64,000 bases of DNA from Paraplanobispora siamensis (GCF_016863175.1 NZ_BOOJ01000057.1:62001-126000), one strand, 5' to 3'. Positions 1 through 7,907 are shown, counted from the first letter of the stretch. Notes: generated by a model not told the origin, from the sequence alone. Numbers and translations are program-made.

Positions 1-551
1 GGCAGCAGGCTGTGGGCCACCAGCCAGCCGACCGCCTCGCCCGCGGCCTTGGTCACCGCCTCGATGATCGGGCCGATGCCCCACACGCCCAGCAGCGCCA
101 CGCCGCCGCCGACGATGCCGGCGGTGAAGTTGTCCACCAGCATCTCGAAGCCGGCCTTGGTGCGGTCCTGGAGGAAGCCGTCGACCAGCTTCAGGATGTA
201 GGCGGCCAGCGGGCCGATGATCATCGCGCCGAGGAACATCGGCACGTCCGCGCCGACGACCACGCCCATGGTGGCGACCGCGCCCACCACGGCCCCGCGC
301 TGGCCGTGGACCATCCGCCCGCCGGTGTAACCGATCAGGACGGGCAGCAGGACCTTGACCATCGGCTCGACGAGGGCGGCCAGGCTCTCGTTGGGCAACC
401 ATCCCGTCGGGATGAACAGGGCGGTGATCAGACCCCAAGCGATGAACGCGCCGATGTTCGGCATGATCATGCCGGCGAGGTGCCCCCCGAAGCGCTGGAT
501 GGCGGCTCTCGCCCCTGTCCCCTGGACGGCGGGAGTGTAGTCGGTGGTCAT
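1..551 (-). CDS. mtlA: PTS mannitol-type transporter EIIC (MtlA-like), 3' end cut by window
   Basis: Membrane EIIC of a sugar phosphotransferase system: it imports and phosphorylates a hexitol or hexose. The first 183 residues are visible. They match MtlA closely: GMIMPNIGAFIAWG near residue 27, then LFIPTGWLPNES, the LLPVLIGYTGG loop, ATMGVVVGADVPMFLG and the GFEMLVDNFTAGIVGG segment, in the order known for the mannitol permease. Start ATG has a good GGAAGGAG site. It follows the 1-phosphofructokinase gene by 68 bp on the same strand. The fructose family was considered, but the motifs are mannitol-type. The EIIB/EIIA parts, if fused, lie outside the window. Confidence 0.88.
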   Translation of the reverse strand, partial: MTTDYTPAVQGTGARAAIQRFGGHLAGMIMPNIGAFIAWGLITALFIPTGWLPNESLAALVEPMVKVLLPVLIGYTGGRMVHGQRGAVVGAVATMGVVVGADVPMFLGAMIIGPLAAYILKLVDGFLQDRTKAGFEMLVDNFTAGIVGGGVALLGVWGIGPIIEAVTKAAGEAVGWLVAHSLL

Positions 552-619
552 CTAATGGTGCTCCTTCCGGGGTGACCGGCGGGTGGGAGCCGGTCGAGGG
601 GGGTGGTGGTGCGCCGCTG

Positions 620-1561
620 TCAGCCCCCGGACCGCAGCGGCAGGGCCGGATCGGCTGTGGAGGTGCGGATGTGGTCGCGGCGGATGTCGGCCGGGCCGGG
701 CATCCGGCTGCCGGGCAGGCCCACAGCGGCGGTGCCCCAGGCCAGGGCCTCGGCCAGCGCGACCTCGCCGCGGGCCCCGGCGGCCAGGAAGCCGGCGAGC
801 ATGGCGTCACCGGCTCCGACGGTGCTGCGCGGCTCGGCGACGGGGCCCTCGCCGTACCAGATCCCGTCGTCCTGGATCAGGACCGCGCCGTCGGCGCCGA
901 GGCTGGCCAGGACCGTTCCCGCGCCCATGGCGCGCAGCCTGCCCGCCGCCTCGATCGCGTCGCCGAGCGTGGTGATCTTCATGCCGGTGGCCTCGGCCAG
1001 TTCCTCGCGGTTCGGCTTGACCAGGGCGGGCCGCGCGGGCAGCGCGGCCGTCAGCGCGGGCCCGCTGGTGTCGATCGCGACGAGGATCCCGGCGGCGGCG
1101 AAGCGGCGGCACAGCCGGGCGTAGAGGTCGGCCGGGACCCGCGGGGGCAGGCTGCCCGAGGCGACCACCCAGTCGGCCGAGCCGGCGGCGCCCAGCACCG
1201 CCTCGGCGACGGCGTCGAGCTCGGCCGCGGACAGCTCCGTGCCGGGCTCGTTGATCTTCGTGATCGTGCCGTCGGGTTCGGCGAGCGCGACGTTGGAGCG
1301 GGTCGGGCCGGTCACGGGGACGGTGACCATGTCGATGCCCTCGGCCGACAGCAGCCCGATGAGCCGCCCGCCCTCGTCACCGCCGAAGGGGACGATCGCG
1401 CAGGAGCGGATCCCGTTGGCCAGCAGCGCCCGGGAGACGTTGACCCCCTTGCCGCCGGGGTCGAGATGGGTGGCGGCGGCGCGGATGACCGCGCCGCGGG
1501 TCAGGGCGCCGACCTCGATGGTGCGGTCCAGGCTGGGGTTGAGGGTGAGCGTCACGATCAT
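620..1561 (-). CDS. fruK: 1-phosphofructokinase family hexose kinase (FruK-like)
   Basis: PfkB/ribokinase-fold kinase of 313 aa that would phosphorylate fructose-1-phosphate (or tagatose-6-phosphate) with ATP in the cytoplasm. Seen: N-terminal MIVTLTLNPSLDRT, the PGGKGVNVSRAL sugar-binding signature near residue 37, and the catalytic STVGAGDAMLAGF signature near residue 250, with Asp in GAGD as base. The start ATG overlaps the stop of the upstream DeoR gene (ATGA), so the two are probably translationally coupled. It sits between a DeoR regulator and a mannitol-type EIIC, an arrangement that leaves the true substrate open. Family assignment is strong; substrate specificity is inference. Confidence 0.88.
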   Translation of the reverse strand: MIVTLTLNPSLDRTIEVGALTRGAVIRAAATHLDPGGKGVNVSRALLANGIRSCAIVPFGGDEGGRLIGLLSAEGIDMVTVPVTGPTRSNVALAEPDGTITKINEPGTELSAAELDAVAEAVLGAAGSADWVVASGSLPPRVPADLYARLCRRFAAAGILVAIDTSGPALTAALPARPALVKPNREELAEATGMKITTLGDAIEAAGRLRAMGAGTVLASLGADGAVLIQDDGIWYGEGPVAEPRSTVGAGDAMLAGFLAAGARGEVALAEALAWGTAAVGLPGSRMPGPADIRRDHIRTSTADPALPLRSGG

Positions 1562-2319
1562 GCCCGGACCACCTCGGGCCCGGCGGCCGCGAGGTCGGCC
1601 GCCGTCAGCGCGTCCAGGCCGGTGTCGCTGATCACCATGTCGATCTCCGACAGGGTCGCGAACCGGGCCAGGTAGGTGTTGGTGAACTTGGTGTGGTCGG
1701 CCAGCAGCACGCTGCGCTGCGCCGCGCCGATCATGGCCCGCTTCATCGCCGCCTCGGCGGGGTCGGGCGTCGTCAGGCCCTTGGCCACCGAGCAGCCGTT
1801 GGTCGCCATGAAGGCCACGTCCACGTGGAGGCCGGCCAGCGGGCGCAGCGCCCAGTCGTCGACCGTGGCCAGCGTGCGCCCGCGGACCCGGCCGCCCAGC
1901 ATGATGACGCTCAGGTTGGGACGGGCGGCCAGCACGGTGGCCAGGGGAGGGGAGTTGACGATGACCGTGAGCTCCCGGTCGGCGGGCAGGGCCTGCACCA
2001 GCCTGGCCGTCGTCGACCCGGCGTCGATGATGATCGACCCGTCCTCCGGCAGCTCGCCGAGGGCCGCCTTGGCGATGCGCTCCTTCTCCTGGGTCATCAC
2101 CTCGTCCCGGGCGGCCAGGGCCGGCTCGAAGCCCAGCCGCTCCACCGGGATGGCGCCGCCGTGCACGCGGCGCAGCACGCCCGCGCGCTCGAGCGCGGTC
2201 AGGTCGCGCCGGACGGTCTCCGTGGTGACGGCGAACTCCTCCGCCAGCGTCACCACATCGACGCGCCCGGCCTCCCGTGCGCGTCGCAGGATCTCCTGCT
2301 GCCGCTCCTCGGCGTACAT
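1558..2319 (-). CDS. DeoR/GlpR-family transcriptional regulator of the sugar operon
   Basis: A 253-aa DeoR-family repressor. Residues 1-57 form the winged HTH (TVTTETVRRDLTALERAGVLRRVHGGA region is the recognition part) and about 75-235 the sugar-phosphate-sensing DeoR C domain (IIDAGSTTARLVQALP, then FMATNGCSVAKGLTTPD and LLADHTKF). First gene of the operon with fruK and the EIIC, overlapping fruK by 4 bp. DeoR regulators of this type usually repress their own operon and release DNA on binding a phosphorylated sugar, here probably fructose-1-P or a hexitol phosphate. Phased GTTT repeats just upstream are the likely operator. Confidence 0.9.
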   Translation of the reverse strand: MYAEERQQEILRRAREAGRVDVVTLAEEFAVTTETVRRDLTALERAGVLRRVHGGAIPVERLGFEPALAARDEVMTQEKERIAKAALGELPEDGSIIIDAGSTTARLVQALPADRELTVIVNSPPLATVLAARPNLSVIMLGGRVRGRTLATVDDWALRPLAGLHVDVAFMATNGCSVAKGLTTPDPAEAAMKRAMIGAAQRSVLLADHTKFTNTYLARFATLSEIDMVISDTGLDALTAADLAAAGPEVVRA

Positions 2320-2336
2320 GGTGTTGATTCACCGCC

Positions 2337-2362
2337 GTTTCCGTTTGGTTTCACCTTTGTTT
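2337..2362 (-). promoter_or_regulatory. Probable DeoR operator: GTTT repeats at 11-bp phase
   Basis: An unusually AT-rich patch 18 bp upstream of the DeoR gene start. GTTT occurs at 2337, 2348 and 2359, exactly 11 bp apart, with one more at 2343. Helically phased short direct repeats are the usual site type for DeoR/GlpR proteins. Assignment to this regulator is inference from position. Confidence 0.55.
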
Positions 2363-2438
2363 ACACCCGAGTGTGTTGGAAAACAAGAGGTTCGACGCTT
2401 GTGGATGTGGCGATGTGATGTGCACGGGTACGGAGGCG

Positions 2439-2534
2439 CCGTGTCACCCGGGCATGGCGGCGTCATCGCACCCGGGCGCGGCGGCGCGATGTCACCCGGG
2501 CGCGGCGGCACGATGTCACCCGGGCGCGGCGGCC
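2439..2534. repeat. Four-copy 24-bp tandem repeat spanning a stop codon
   Basis: CACCCGGG recurs at 2445, 2469, 2493 and 2517, each in a near-identical 24-bp unit (core GTCACCCGGGCGCGGCGG). The fourth copy contains the TGA stop of the ThrRS-like gene (2516-2518). Because 24 is a multiple of three, at least copy three repeats the same stop in frame, so slippage here would leave the protein end almost unchanged. Confidence 0.85.
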
Positions 2535-3787
2535 TCCCGCCCGACCAGCGCGACCGCCTCGGCGAGCGGGAGCGGCCCGCGCCGCGACCCGTCACGCAGG
2601 CGCAGCGCGACCAGCCCGGCCGCCGCCTCCCGCGGCCCGACCACCGCCTGGTACGGCACCAGCCTGTGATCGCGGACCCGGGCCCCGAGGGTGCCGCGCT
2701 CCGGCCCGGACAGCTCGGCCCGCAGCCCGGCCTCCTCGCACGAGCGCAGGAACTCCCCGGCCGCCGGGACCTCGGCCTCGGAGACCGGCAGCGCCACCAC
2801 CTGGACCGGGGCCAGCCAGGCGGGGAACGCCCCGCCGTACACCTCGATCAGATGGGCCGCCAGCCGCTCCATGCTGCCGACCACGCTGCGGTGCACCATC
2901 ACCGGCCGGCGCATGCGCTGGTCGGGGCCGATGTACTCCAGTCCGAAGCGGCCCGGCTGGAACAGGTCCACCTGCACGGTCGACAGGGTCGACTCGCGCC
3001 CGGACGGGTCGGTGAACTGTATGTCGATCTTCGGCCCGTAGAAGGCGCCCTCCCCCTCGGCCTCCTCGTACGGCAGGCCGCACTCCTCCAGCGCCTCGCG
3101 CAGGATCGCCTCGGCCCGTCCCCACATGGCCGGGTCGTCGATGTACTTGTCCCCGCCGCCGCGCAGCGAGAGCCGGTACCCGGAGGCGGCGATGCCCAGC
3201 GCCCGGTGCGCCCGCCCGATCAACGCCAGCGCCTCGGCCACCTCCCGGCCCGCGTCCTCCTCGGCGCAGAACACGTGACCGTCGTTGAGCTGGATGGCCC
3301 GCACCCGGGACAGCCCGCCGAGCACCCCCGACAGCTCGGCGCGGTGCATGCCGCCCAGCTCCGCCAGGCGCAGCGGCAGGTCCCGGTGGCTGCGCGGCCG
3401 GGAACGGAAGATCAGCGCGTGGTGCGGGCACAGGCTCGGGCGCAGCACGAACTCCTCGCCGCCGAGGACCATCGGCGGGAACATGTCCTGGCGGTAGTGC
3501 GCCCAGTGCCCGGATATCTCGTACAGCTCGCGTTTGCCCATGATGGGGGAGTGGACGTGCCGGTATCCGGCGCGCCGCTCGACCCGGTGGACGTAGTCCT
3601 CCACGGCGTGCCGTACGGCCGCGCCCGCCGGCAGCCAGAACGGCAGGCCCTTGCCGATGAGCGGGTCGGTGTCGAACAGGTCGAGCTCACGGCCCAGGCG
3701 ACGGTGGTCGCGGGGATGGCCGGGCCGGTCGTCGGAGCGATCGGGCTGCTCGCCGGGGTGATCGGGATGATCGCGGTGGTCGTGCAT
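2516..3787 (-). CDS. Threonyl-tRNA synthetase paralogue lacking TGS and editing domains
   Basis: Class II synthetase of 423 aa, against about 640 for full-length ThrRS. Catalytic core: DHRRLGRELDLF near residue 27, motif 2 region RLAELGGMHRAELSG near 140, GPKIDIQF near 251, and motif 3 GSMERL near 304, followed by an anticodon-binding domain. The three zinc ligands that recognise threonine are kept: Cys120 (RPSLCPHH), His171 (NDGHVFC) and His299 (MVHRS). The TGS and N2 editing domains are missing; instead there is a His/Asp-rich N-terminal tail of about 27 residues. ATG has a GAGGAG site. A threonine-codon attenuator lies upstream. It could be a stress or antibiotic-resistant duplicate (borrelidin or obafluorin type) or serve a non-ribosomal thioester or amide pathway; none of these is shown. 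Confidence 0.88.
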   Translation of the reverse strand: MHDHRDHPDHPGEQPDRSDDRPGHPRDHRRLGRELDLFDTDPLIGKGLPFWLPAGAAVRHAVEDYVHRVERRAGYRHVHSPIMGKRELYEISGHWAHYRQDMFPPMVLGGEEFVLRPSLCPHHALIFRSRPRSHRDLPLRLAELGGMHRAELSGVLGGLSRVRAIQLNDGHVFCAEEDAGREVAEALALIGRAHRALGIAASGYRLSLRGGGDKYIDDPAMWGRAEAILREALEECGLPYEEAEGEGAFYGPKIDIQFTDPSGRESTLSTVQVDLFQPGRFGLEYIGPDQRMRRPVMVHRSVVGSMERLAAHLIEVYGGAFPAWLAPVQVVALPVSEAEVPAAGEFLRSCEEAGLRAELSGPERGTLGARVRDHRLVPYQAVVGPREAAAGLVALRLRDGSRRGPLPLAEAVALVGREAAAPG

Positions 3788-3826
3788 GGCGGTCTCCTCG
3801 CTCGGGAAAAGGCGAGCGACCGAACG

Positions 3827-3858
3827 ACGAAGCCCCGGGCGCTCGCCCGGGGCTTCGT
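3827..3858 (-). terminator. Attenuator terminator hairpin before the ThrRS paralogue
   Basis: Perfect 14-bp inverted repeat: 3827-3840 pairs with 3845-3858 (arm ACGAAGCCCCGGGC) around a 4-nt loop. On the minus-strand transcript it lies 13 nt after the leader-peptide stop and 39 nt before the synthetase ATG. T residues after it are sparse, as is usual in high-GC actinomycetes. A second small stem (TCGCTCG/CGAGCGA) follows next to the ribosome-binding site. Confidence 0.75.
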
Positions 3859-3871
3859 TTCACGACAGATG

Positions 3872-3922
3872 TCAGCGCGCCGGGACGATCTCCGGCGTCG
3901 TCGTCACATCAGCGCGTCTCAT
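3872..3922 (-). CDS. Threonine-rich leader peptide (MRRADVTTTPEIVPAR)
   Basis: A 16-codon frame from ATG at 3922 to TGA at 3872 encodes three consecutive Thr codons, all ACG, at positions 7-9. It is placed exactly as the control peptide of a transcription attenuator: promoter, leader, terminator hairpin, then a threonyl-tRNA synthetase. There is no Shine-Dalgarno, but TACCGT lies 13 nt before the ATG, the same spacing as at the other leaderless genes in this window. In the leader RNA, CGCCGG just after the Thr codons can pair with CCGGCG. Ribosomes stalled for lack of charged tRNA-Thr would block that stem, which could free CCCGG to pair with the terminator's CCGGG arm. The RNA switching is inference; the codons and hairpins are seen. 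Confidence 0.72.
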   Translation of the reverse strand: MRRADVTTTPEIVPAR

Positions 3923-3929
3923 GACGGCG

Positions 3930-3935
3930 ACGGTA
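3930..3935 (-). promoter_or_regulatory. Putative -10 (TACCGT) of a leaderless attenuator transcript
   Basis: TACCGT on the minus strand, separated by 7 nt from the leader-peptide ATG, giving transcription start at or next to the A of ATG. No convincing -35 was seen. Confidence 0.5.
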
Positions 3936-4129
3936 GCCGACCCTGCCGGGACGGCGCCACTGCTTTCCTTTCCGGCTGAGGAACCGGGTGCGGCACGACC
4001 GCGGAGGGAACGGCCGTTCGCCGGGGATGTGCCTGGATGTGCCGGGCTGATGGAGACAGGGCCGGCTCGAATATGACGACACTCTATGCCTGCTTGATAT
4101 CGCAGGTCAGGGCATGTGTTGAAACAAGA

Positions 4130-4180
4130 GGCCCGGCCGGTCGCGCGCCGGTCGCGGAACCGGTAGCCCCCGGCCGGGCC
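4130..4180 (-). terminator. Terminator hairpin after the M19-like gene
   Basis: GGCCCGGCCGG at 4130-4140 is the exact inverted repeat of CCGGCCGGGCC at 4170-4180. It lies 6 bp downstream of the M19-like stop, with CTCTTGTTTC following on the minus strand. The remaining sequence from 3936 to 4129 shows no gene. Confidence 0.6.
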
Positions 4181-4186
4181 GGCGGA

Positions 4187-5815
4187 TCACGGGATGCGGG
4201 ACTCCGCGGCCTCCCAGGTGCGCAGGTAGGCCTCGGCTCCGGCGGCCAGGTCCTGGACGATCCCATCGCCCGCGACGAGCCGGATGTCCTCGACCCAGTC
4301 GGGGATCAGGCCGTAGTGGGCGACCCCGTCGACGTTGACGTCCCAGACCCGCTCGCCGGTGCGCTGGCGCTCCAGCGTGACGGCCCCGTCGAAGGAGGTG
4401 AACGGGTAGGTCACCGGGTTGGCGGCGTTGCCCGGGCGGACCGGGGGCAGCGCGCCCAGGCCGTTGGCGTCCATGCCGAAGCCGTACCCGGGACGCCCGG
4501 TCTGCTGCCGCAGCGGCAGGCTCTCGCGCCAGGACGCGGCGTACGGCTCGGCGTGGTGGCTGCGGGCGGTGACCATCCCGCCCAGACGGTAGATCCGGCC
4601 CAGGTAGGACGGGTCGAGCCAGCTGTGGGAGGAGACCACGCCGGGATAGTTCCGCGCCTCCAGCAGGTCCAGGGCCTGGTCGGCGGCCTTGACGCTCATG
4701 TGGTCGATGTCAACGAGCATCCCGCGCCGCATCATGCCCTCGATCATGTAGGAACCCAGGCTCGTCAGCCCGCGGGTGTTGCAGTGCGGGGCGGCCGGAT
4801 AGACCGGCAGCCCGATCCCGCGGGGGAAGAGCCTGGCGATCTCGGGCGGGAGCACGCCCGCCGGGTCGATCGTGTTGTCGTGCTCGGGCCCGGTGCAGGT
4901 CCGTGCGCTCCAGAACCTGCCGGTGGACAGGAAGTTGCCCAGGTTGACGATGACGCCCTGGGTGCCGGAGTCGAAGCGCACGCCGCACAGCGCGTTGTCG
5001 TACTTGTGGCAGACGAACATGGTGCGCACGCCCAGCGCGTGCATCTCGTCCAGGCCGCGGTCGATCTGCGCCCGCGTGCAGTGCGGGACCCCCAGGGTCT
5101 GACGACAGCCGAACGGCTCGGAGGTCTCCACGCCGAGGATCACCGCGAGCTTGCCCGCCGCGATCACCTGCCGGGCCTCGGCCGCGGAGCGCACGACCCG
5201 GAACCAGCCCTTCCCGGGGCCGCCTGCCCGGGCGTCGACGAAGTCCTGCATCTCGAAGGTGCGCTGCGCCTGCAGGCGCAGCGAGGCCATCTCACCGCAG
5301 GCGTTGCGCTTGAGCGGGTAGATCTCGCACAGCTGCCGGTTGGCGACCAGATGGTTGACCAGGACGCGCAGCCCGCCCCGCCAGGCCCGCTCCACCCAGC
5401 GGTGGTAGGTCTGCTGGTGGGTGAGCGAGTCGGAGGCCGGCCAGCTGCGGAAGGTCGGCCAGCCGACCGGGTCGTGGGTGCCGGTGGGGGAGCCGGTCCG
5501 GGTGAAGTTCTCGAACCAGGCCGCCTGGCCGTTCGGGAAGTGGTCGGGGCAGTCGACGAGGGCGTGGTCGATGCCGTCGGGGTCGAACGGCTTGCCGCAC
5601 AGGAGCATTCCGCCGAACGCCTCGTACGACATCAGGTGCGTGTGCCCGTCGACGAAGCCGCGGGCGGGGTTCGCGCTTCCCGGCGGCTCGCCAGTGGTGT
5701 TGACCTCCGATTCCGGAGGGGCCGGGGCGGCGGTGGCGGGAGTGGCGAGGCCCGCCAGGGCGAGAACCCCGATCAGGGACAACGCGGCGGTGATGGATCC
5801 GGCGAGTTTGATCAT
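4187..5815 (-). CDS. Secreted membrane-dipeptidase-like (M19/amidohydrolase) metallohydrolase
   Basis: Exported protein of 542 aa. A Sec signal peptide covers residues 1-30 (MIKLAGSITA start, ATPATAA cleavage region). Metal-site motifs of the amidohydrolase fold follow: FVDGHTHLM with His58 and His60, GVETSEPFG, VDIDHMSVKAADQAL and VVSSHSWLD, recalling the DLSH and SH motifs of renal-dipeptidase-like M19 enzymes. It is larger than standard M19 enzymes (about 350-400 aa), with insertions and several Cys residues. The start chosen is ATG 5815 with AGAGGTG upstream, because longer starts would put extra residues before the signal peptide. Substrate unknown; a dipeptide or other amide is likely. 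Monocistronic, divergent from the flavoprotein gene. Confidence 0.72.
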   Translation of the reverse strand: MIKLAGSITAALSLIGVLALAGLATPATAAPAPPESEVNTTGEPPGSANPARGFVDGHTHLMSYEAFGGMLLCGKPFDPDGIDHALVDCPDHFPNGQAAWFENFTRTGSPTGTHDPVGWPTFRSWPASDSLTHQQTYHRWVERAWRGGLRVLVNHLVANRQLCEIYPLKRNACGEMASLRLQAQRTFEMQDFVDARAGGPGKGWFRVVRSAAEARQVIAAGKLAVILGVETSEPFGCRQTLGVPHCTRAQIDRGLDEMHALGVRTMFVCHKYDNALCGVRFDSGTQGVIVNLGNFLSTGRFWSARTCTGPEHDNTIDPAGVLPPEIARLFPRGIGLPVYPAAPHCNTRGLTSLGSYMIEGMMRRGMLVDIDHMSVKAADQALDLLEARNYPGVVSSHSWLDPSYLGRIYRLGGMVTARSHHAEPYAASWRESLPLRQQTGRPGYGFGMDANGLGALPPVRPGNAANPVTYPFTSFDGAVTLERQRTGERVWDVNVDGVAHYGLIPDWVEDIRLVAGDGIVQDLAAGAEAYLRTWEAAESRIP

Positions 5816-5992
5816 GCTGCACCTCTGGTGCGCCGGGGGGATTTGATGACTTATGTTCCGTCCGGTCAACTCGCCGGTCAATAGAAATGTGAGCCCTACT
5901 CAAAAGTTTCCGCGGCCTCGCCGTGCCTTCTCGTCTGGCCGTACGGCTCCCGCGGAAGTGACGGTCGCCCGAGAGCGGGCAGGGAAGAGCTC

Positions 5993-6889
5993 ATGCAGCA
6001 CTATGACGTCGCGATCATCGGTGGCGGTCCCGCGGGACTGACGGCGGCCATGACGCTCAGCCGGTCCCTGCGCCGGGTGGTGGTCCTGGAGGCGCCGGAG
6101 CCGCCGCGCAACGCGGCCTCCCACGGGATGCACGGCATCGTCGGGCTGGACGGCGTGACTCATGACGAGTACCGCCGCCGGGCGTGGAAGGATCTGGCCG
6201 CCTACGGCATGGCCGAGTTGCGCGAGGCCCTCGTCGCCGACGTGGTGCCCGACGGGCGGGACGGGTTCGACCTGACGGTCGAGGACGGCGATCCGGTGTG
6301 GGCGCACCGGGTGCTGCTGGCCACGGGCATGGTCGACATCCACCCCGAGGTCGAGGGGTTCGCCGAGTGCTGGGGCAGGACGGTGATCCACTGCCCGCTC
6401 TGCACGGGCTGGGAGAACCGCGACCGGTCCTGGGGCGTGGTCACCTCCGATCCGGAGTTCGCCAAGACGGCGGACGCCGGGTTCGCCGCCTGGAGCGACA
6501 ACGTGGTCGTCTTCGCCAACGGGAGGATGCCGGAGGGGGACCACGGGGTGGACGCGATCGAGGGCAGGATCCGCAGACTGCACCACGACGACGGGGACCT
6601 GTACGCGGTCGAGCTGGAGGACGGCGCGGTCGTCGCCCGCCAGACCCTGCTGTGGCAGCTCGACCAGCGGCCGGTTCCCCTGGTCGCCCGGCTCGTGGAG
6701 AACCTGGACCTGGCGGTGCAGGAGAACTGCTACCTCAAGATCGACGACGGCTACCGCACCAGCGTGCCCGGCATCTACGCGGCGGGGGACGTCGTCAGCA
6801 TGGAACAGAGCGCGATGGAGTCGGCCGCCGCCGGCTCCGCCGCCGCCTTCCGGATCGTCAGCGACGGCACCGCACGCTGGGAACCCTGA
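5993..6889 (+). CDS. Thioredoxin-reductase-like FAD oxidoreductase
   Basis: Flavoprotein of 298 aa. FAD-binding GGGPAG at residues 10-15, redox pair CPLC (Cys134, Cys137) inside the VIHCPLCTGWE segment that corresponds to CPYCxGxE of TrxR, and the C-terminal GIYAAGDVV FAD motif near 265. The usual GxGxxA of the NADPH domain is not obvious: after the CxxC comes SWGVVTSDPEFA, so the electron donor may differ, as in GliT-like or ferredoxin-dependent relatives. ATG has a GGGAAGAG site. It stands alone between a divergent hydrolase and a convergent WYL regulator, with no thioredoxin beside it. Confidence 0.85.
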   Translation: MQHYDVAIIGGGPAGLTAAMTLSRSLRRVVVLEAPEPPRNAASHGMHGIVGLDGVTHDEYRRRAWKDLAAYGMAELREALVADVVPDGRDGFDLTVEDGDPVWAHRVLLATGMVDIHPEVEGFAECWGRTVIHCPLCTGWENRDRSWGVVTSDPEFAKTADAGFAAWSDNVVVFANGRMPEGDHGVDAIEGRIRRLHHDDGDLYAVELEDGAVVARQTLLWQLDQRPVPLVARLVENLDLAVQENCYLKIDDGYRTSVPGIYAAGDVVSMEQSAMESAAAGSAAAFRIVSDGTARWEP

Positions 6890-6944
6890 CCGGCCGCGGG
6901 GACCGTGACGGGCCGGTGCGGCGGCGGGTGCGGGACGGGGGCGG

Positions 6945-7907
6945 TCACATGGCCCGTACGGCGTGCAGGCAGCGGGCTGCCTGGGCGCGCAGGGCCTCGG
7001 CGAGTTCCGGCGGGCCCTCGACGAGGGTGAAGTCGGCGTCCACCGAGGTGATCATCCACACCAGCGCCGACGGGGTGTCGGCGCCGACGTGCAGCAGGCA
7101 GTTGCGCTCGTCGACGGCCTCGACCACGCCCATGCCCGGCCAGACCCTGTCGGCCACGCTCTCGGCGGGCTCGTGCAGGATGACGGTCGCCTGGACCGGC
7201 CAGGTCTGCGACGACAGCCGCCGCGACAGGTAGGCCGCGACGTCGCCCTCGGGCGGCTGCCTGGGGGCGAAGCGGGGACCGGTGGGCGTGCGGGGGGTCA
7301 GCCGGTCCACCCGGAAGGCGCGCCAGTCGTCGCGGTCGGTGTCCCAGGCGACGAGATACCAGTGCCGGCCGAAGCTGACCAGGCTGTGCGGCTCGACCGA
7401 CCGGACCGTCTGACCGCCGCGCGGACTCGCGTAGTCGAAGCGCAGCCGCTCCCGGCGGCGGCAGGCGTCGGCGATCGTCATCAGCGTGTCCGGGCTGACC
7501 GCGGGCCCGTCGCCGCCGCCGACCCGGACGGTCGCCGTGTGCAGCGTGTTCACCCGGTGGCGCAGCCGGGAGGGCAGCACCTGTTCGAGTTTGCCCAGCG
7601 CCCGCAGCGAGGTCTCCTCGATCCCGGCGACCGAGCCGCCCGCCGCCGTGCGCAGCCCGACCGCCACGGCGACCGCCTCGTCGTCATCGAGCAGCAGCGG
7701 CGGCAGCGAGGCGCCCGCGCCCAGCCGGTAACCGGCGGCGCCCTGGGTCGCGTGCACCGGATAACCCAGCTCGCGCAGCCGTTCCACGTCCCTGCGGACC
7801 GTGCGCGCGGTGACGCCCAGCCGTTCGGCGAGCTCGGCGCCGGAGTGCTCGCGGCGGGTCTGCAGCAGCGACAGCAGTCTCAGCAGCCGTGCGGCGGTGT
7901 CGGTCAT
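6945..7907 (-). CDS. HTH-WYL (YafY/PafC-like) transcriptional regulator
   Basis: Regulator of 320 aa. Residues 5-55 form an HTH_11-type wHTH (LAERLGVTARTVRRDVERL), about 140-215 a WYL domain (RLRFDYASP, then HWYLVAWDTDRDDWRAFRVDRL) and the remainder the WCX extension. This family senses a ligand, nucleic acid or DNA damage through WYL; many members are local repressors, and the signal here is unknown. Convergent with the flavoprotein gene 55 bp away, so that gene is not an obvious target. No clear ribosome-binding site before ATG 7907. Confidence 0.88.
   Translation of the reverse strand: MTDTAARLLRLLSLLQTRREHSGAELAERLGVTARTVRRDVERLRELGYPVHATQGAAGYRLGAGASLPPLLLDDDEAVAVAVGLRTAAGGSVAGIEETSLRALGKLEQVLPSRLRHRVNTLHTATVRVGGGDGPAVSPDTLMTIADACRRRERLRFDYASPRGGQTVRSVEPHSLVSFGRHWYLVAWDTDRDDWRAFRVDRLTPRTPTGPRFAPRQPPEGDVAAYLSRRLSSQTWPVQATVILHEPAESVADRVWPGMGVVEAVDERNCLLHVGADTPSALVWMITSVDADFTLVEGPPELAEALRAQAARCLHAVRAM

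Noticed and set aside
2439-2534. Regular 24-bp repeats considered as a CRISPR array
   Set aside because: Copies abut with no spacers, include a coding end, and no cas genes are present.
3788-3935. T-box riboswitch before the synthetase
   Set aside because: No T-box sequence or specifier-loop stem is seen; the Thr-codon leader explains the hairpin better.
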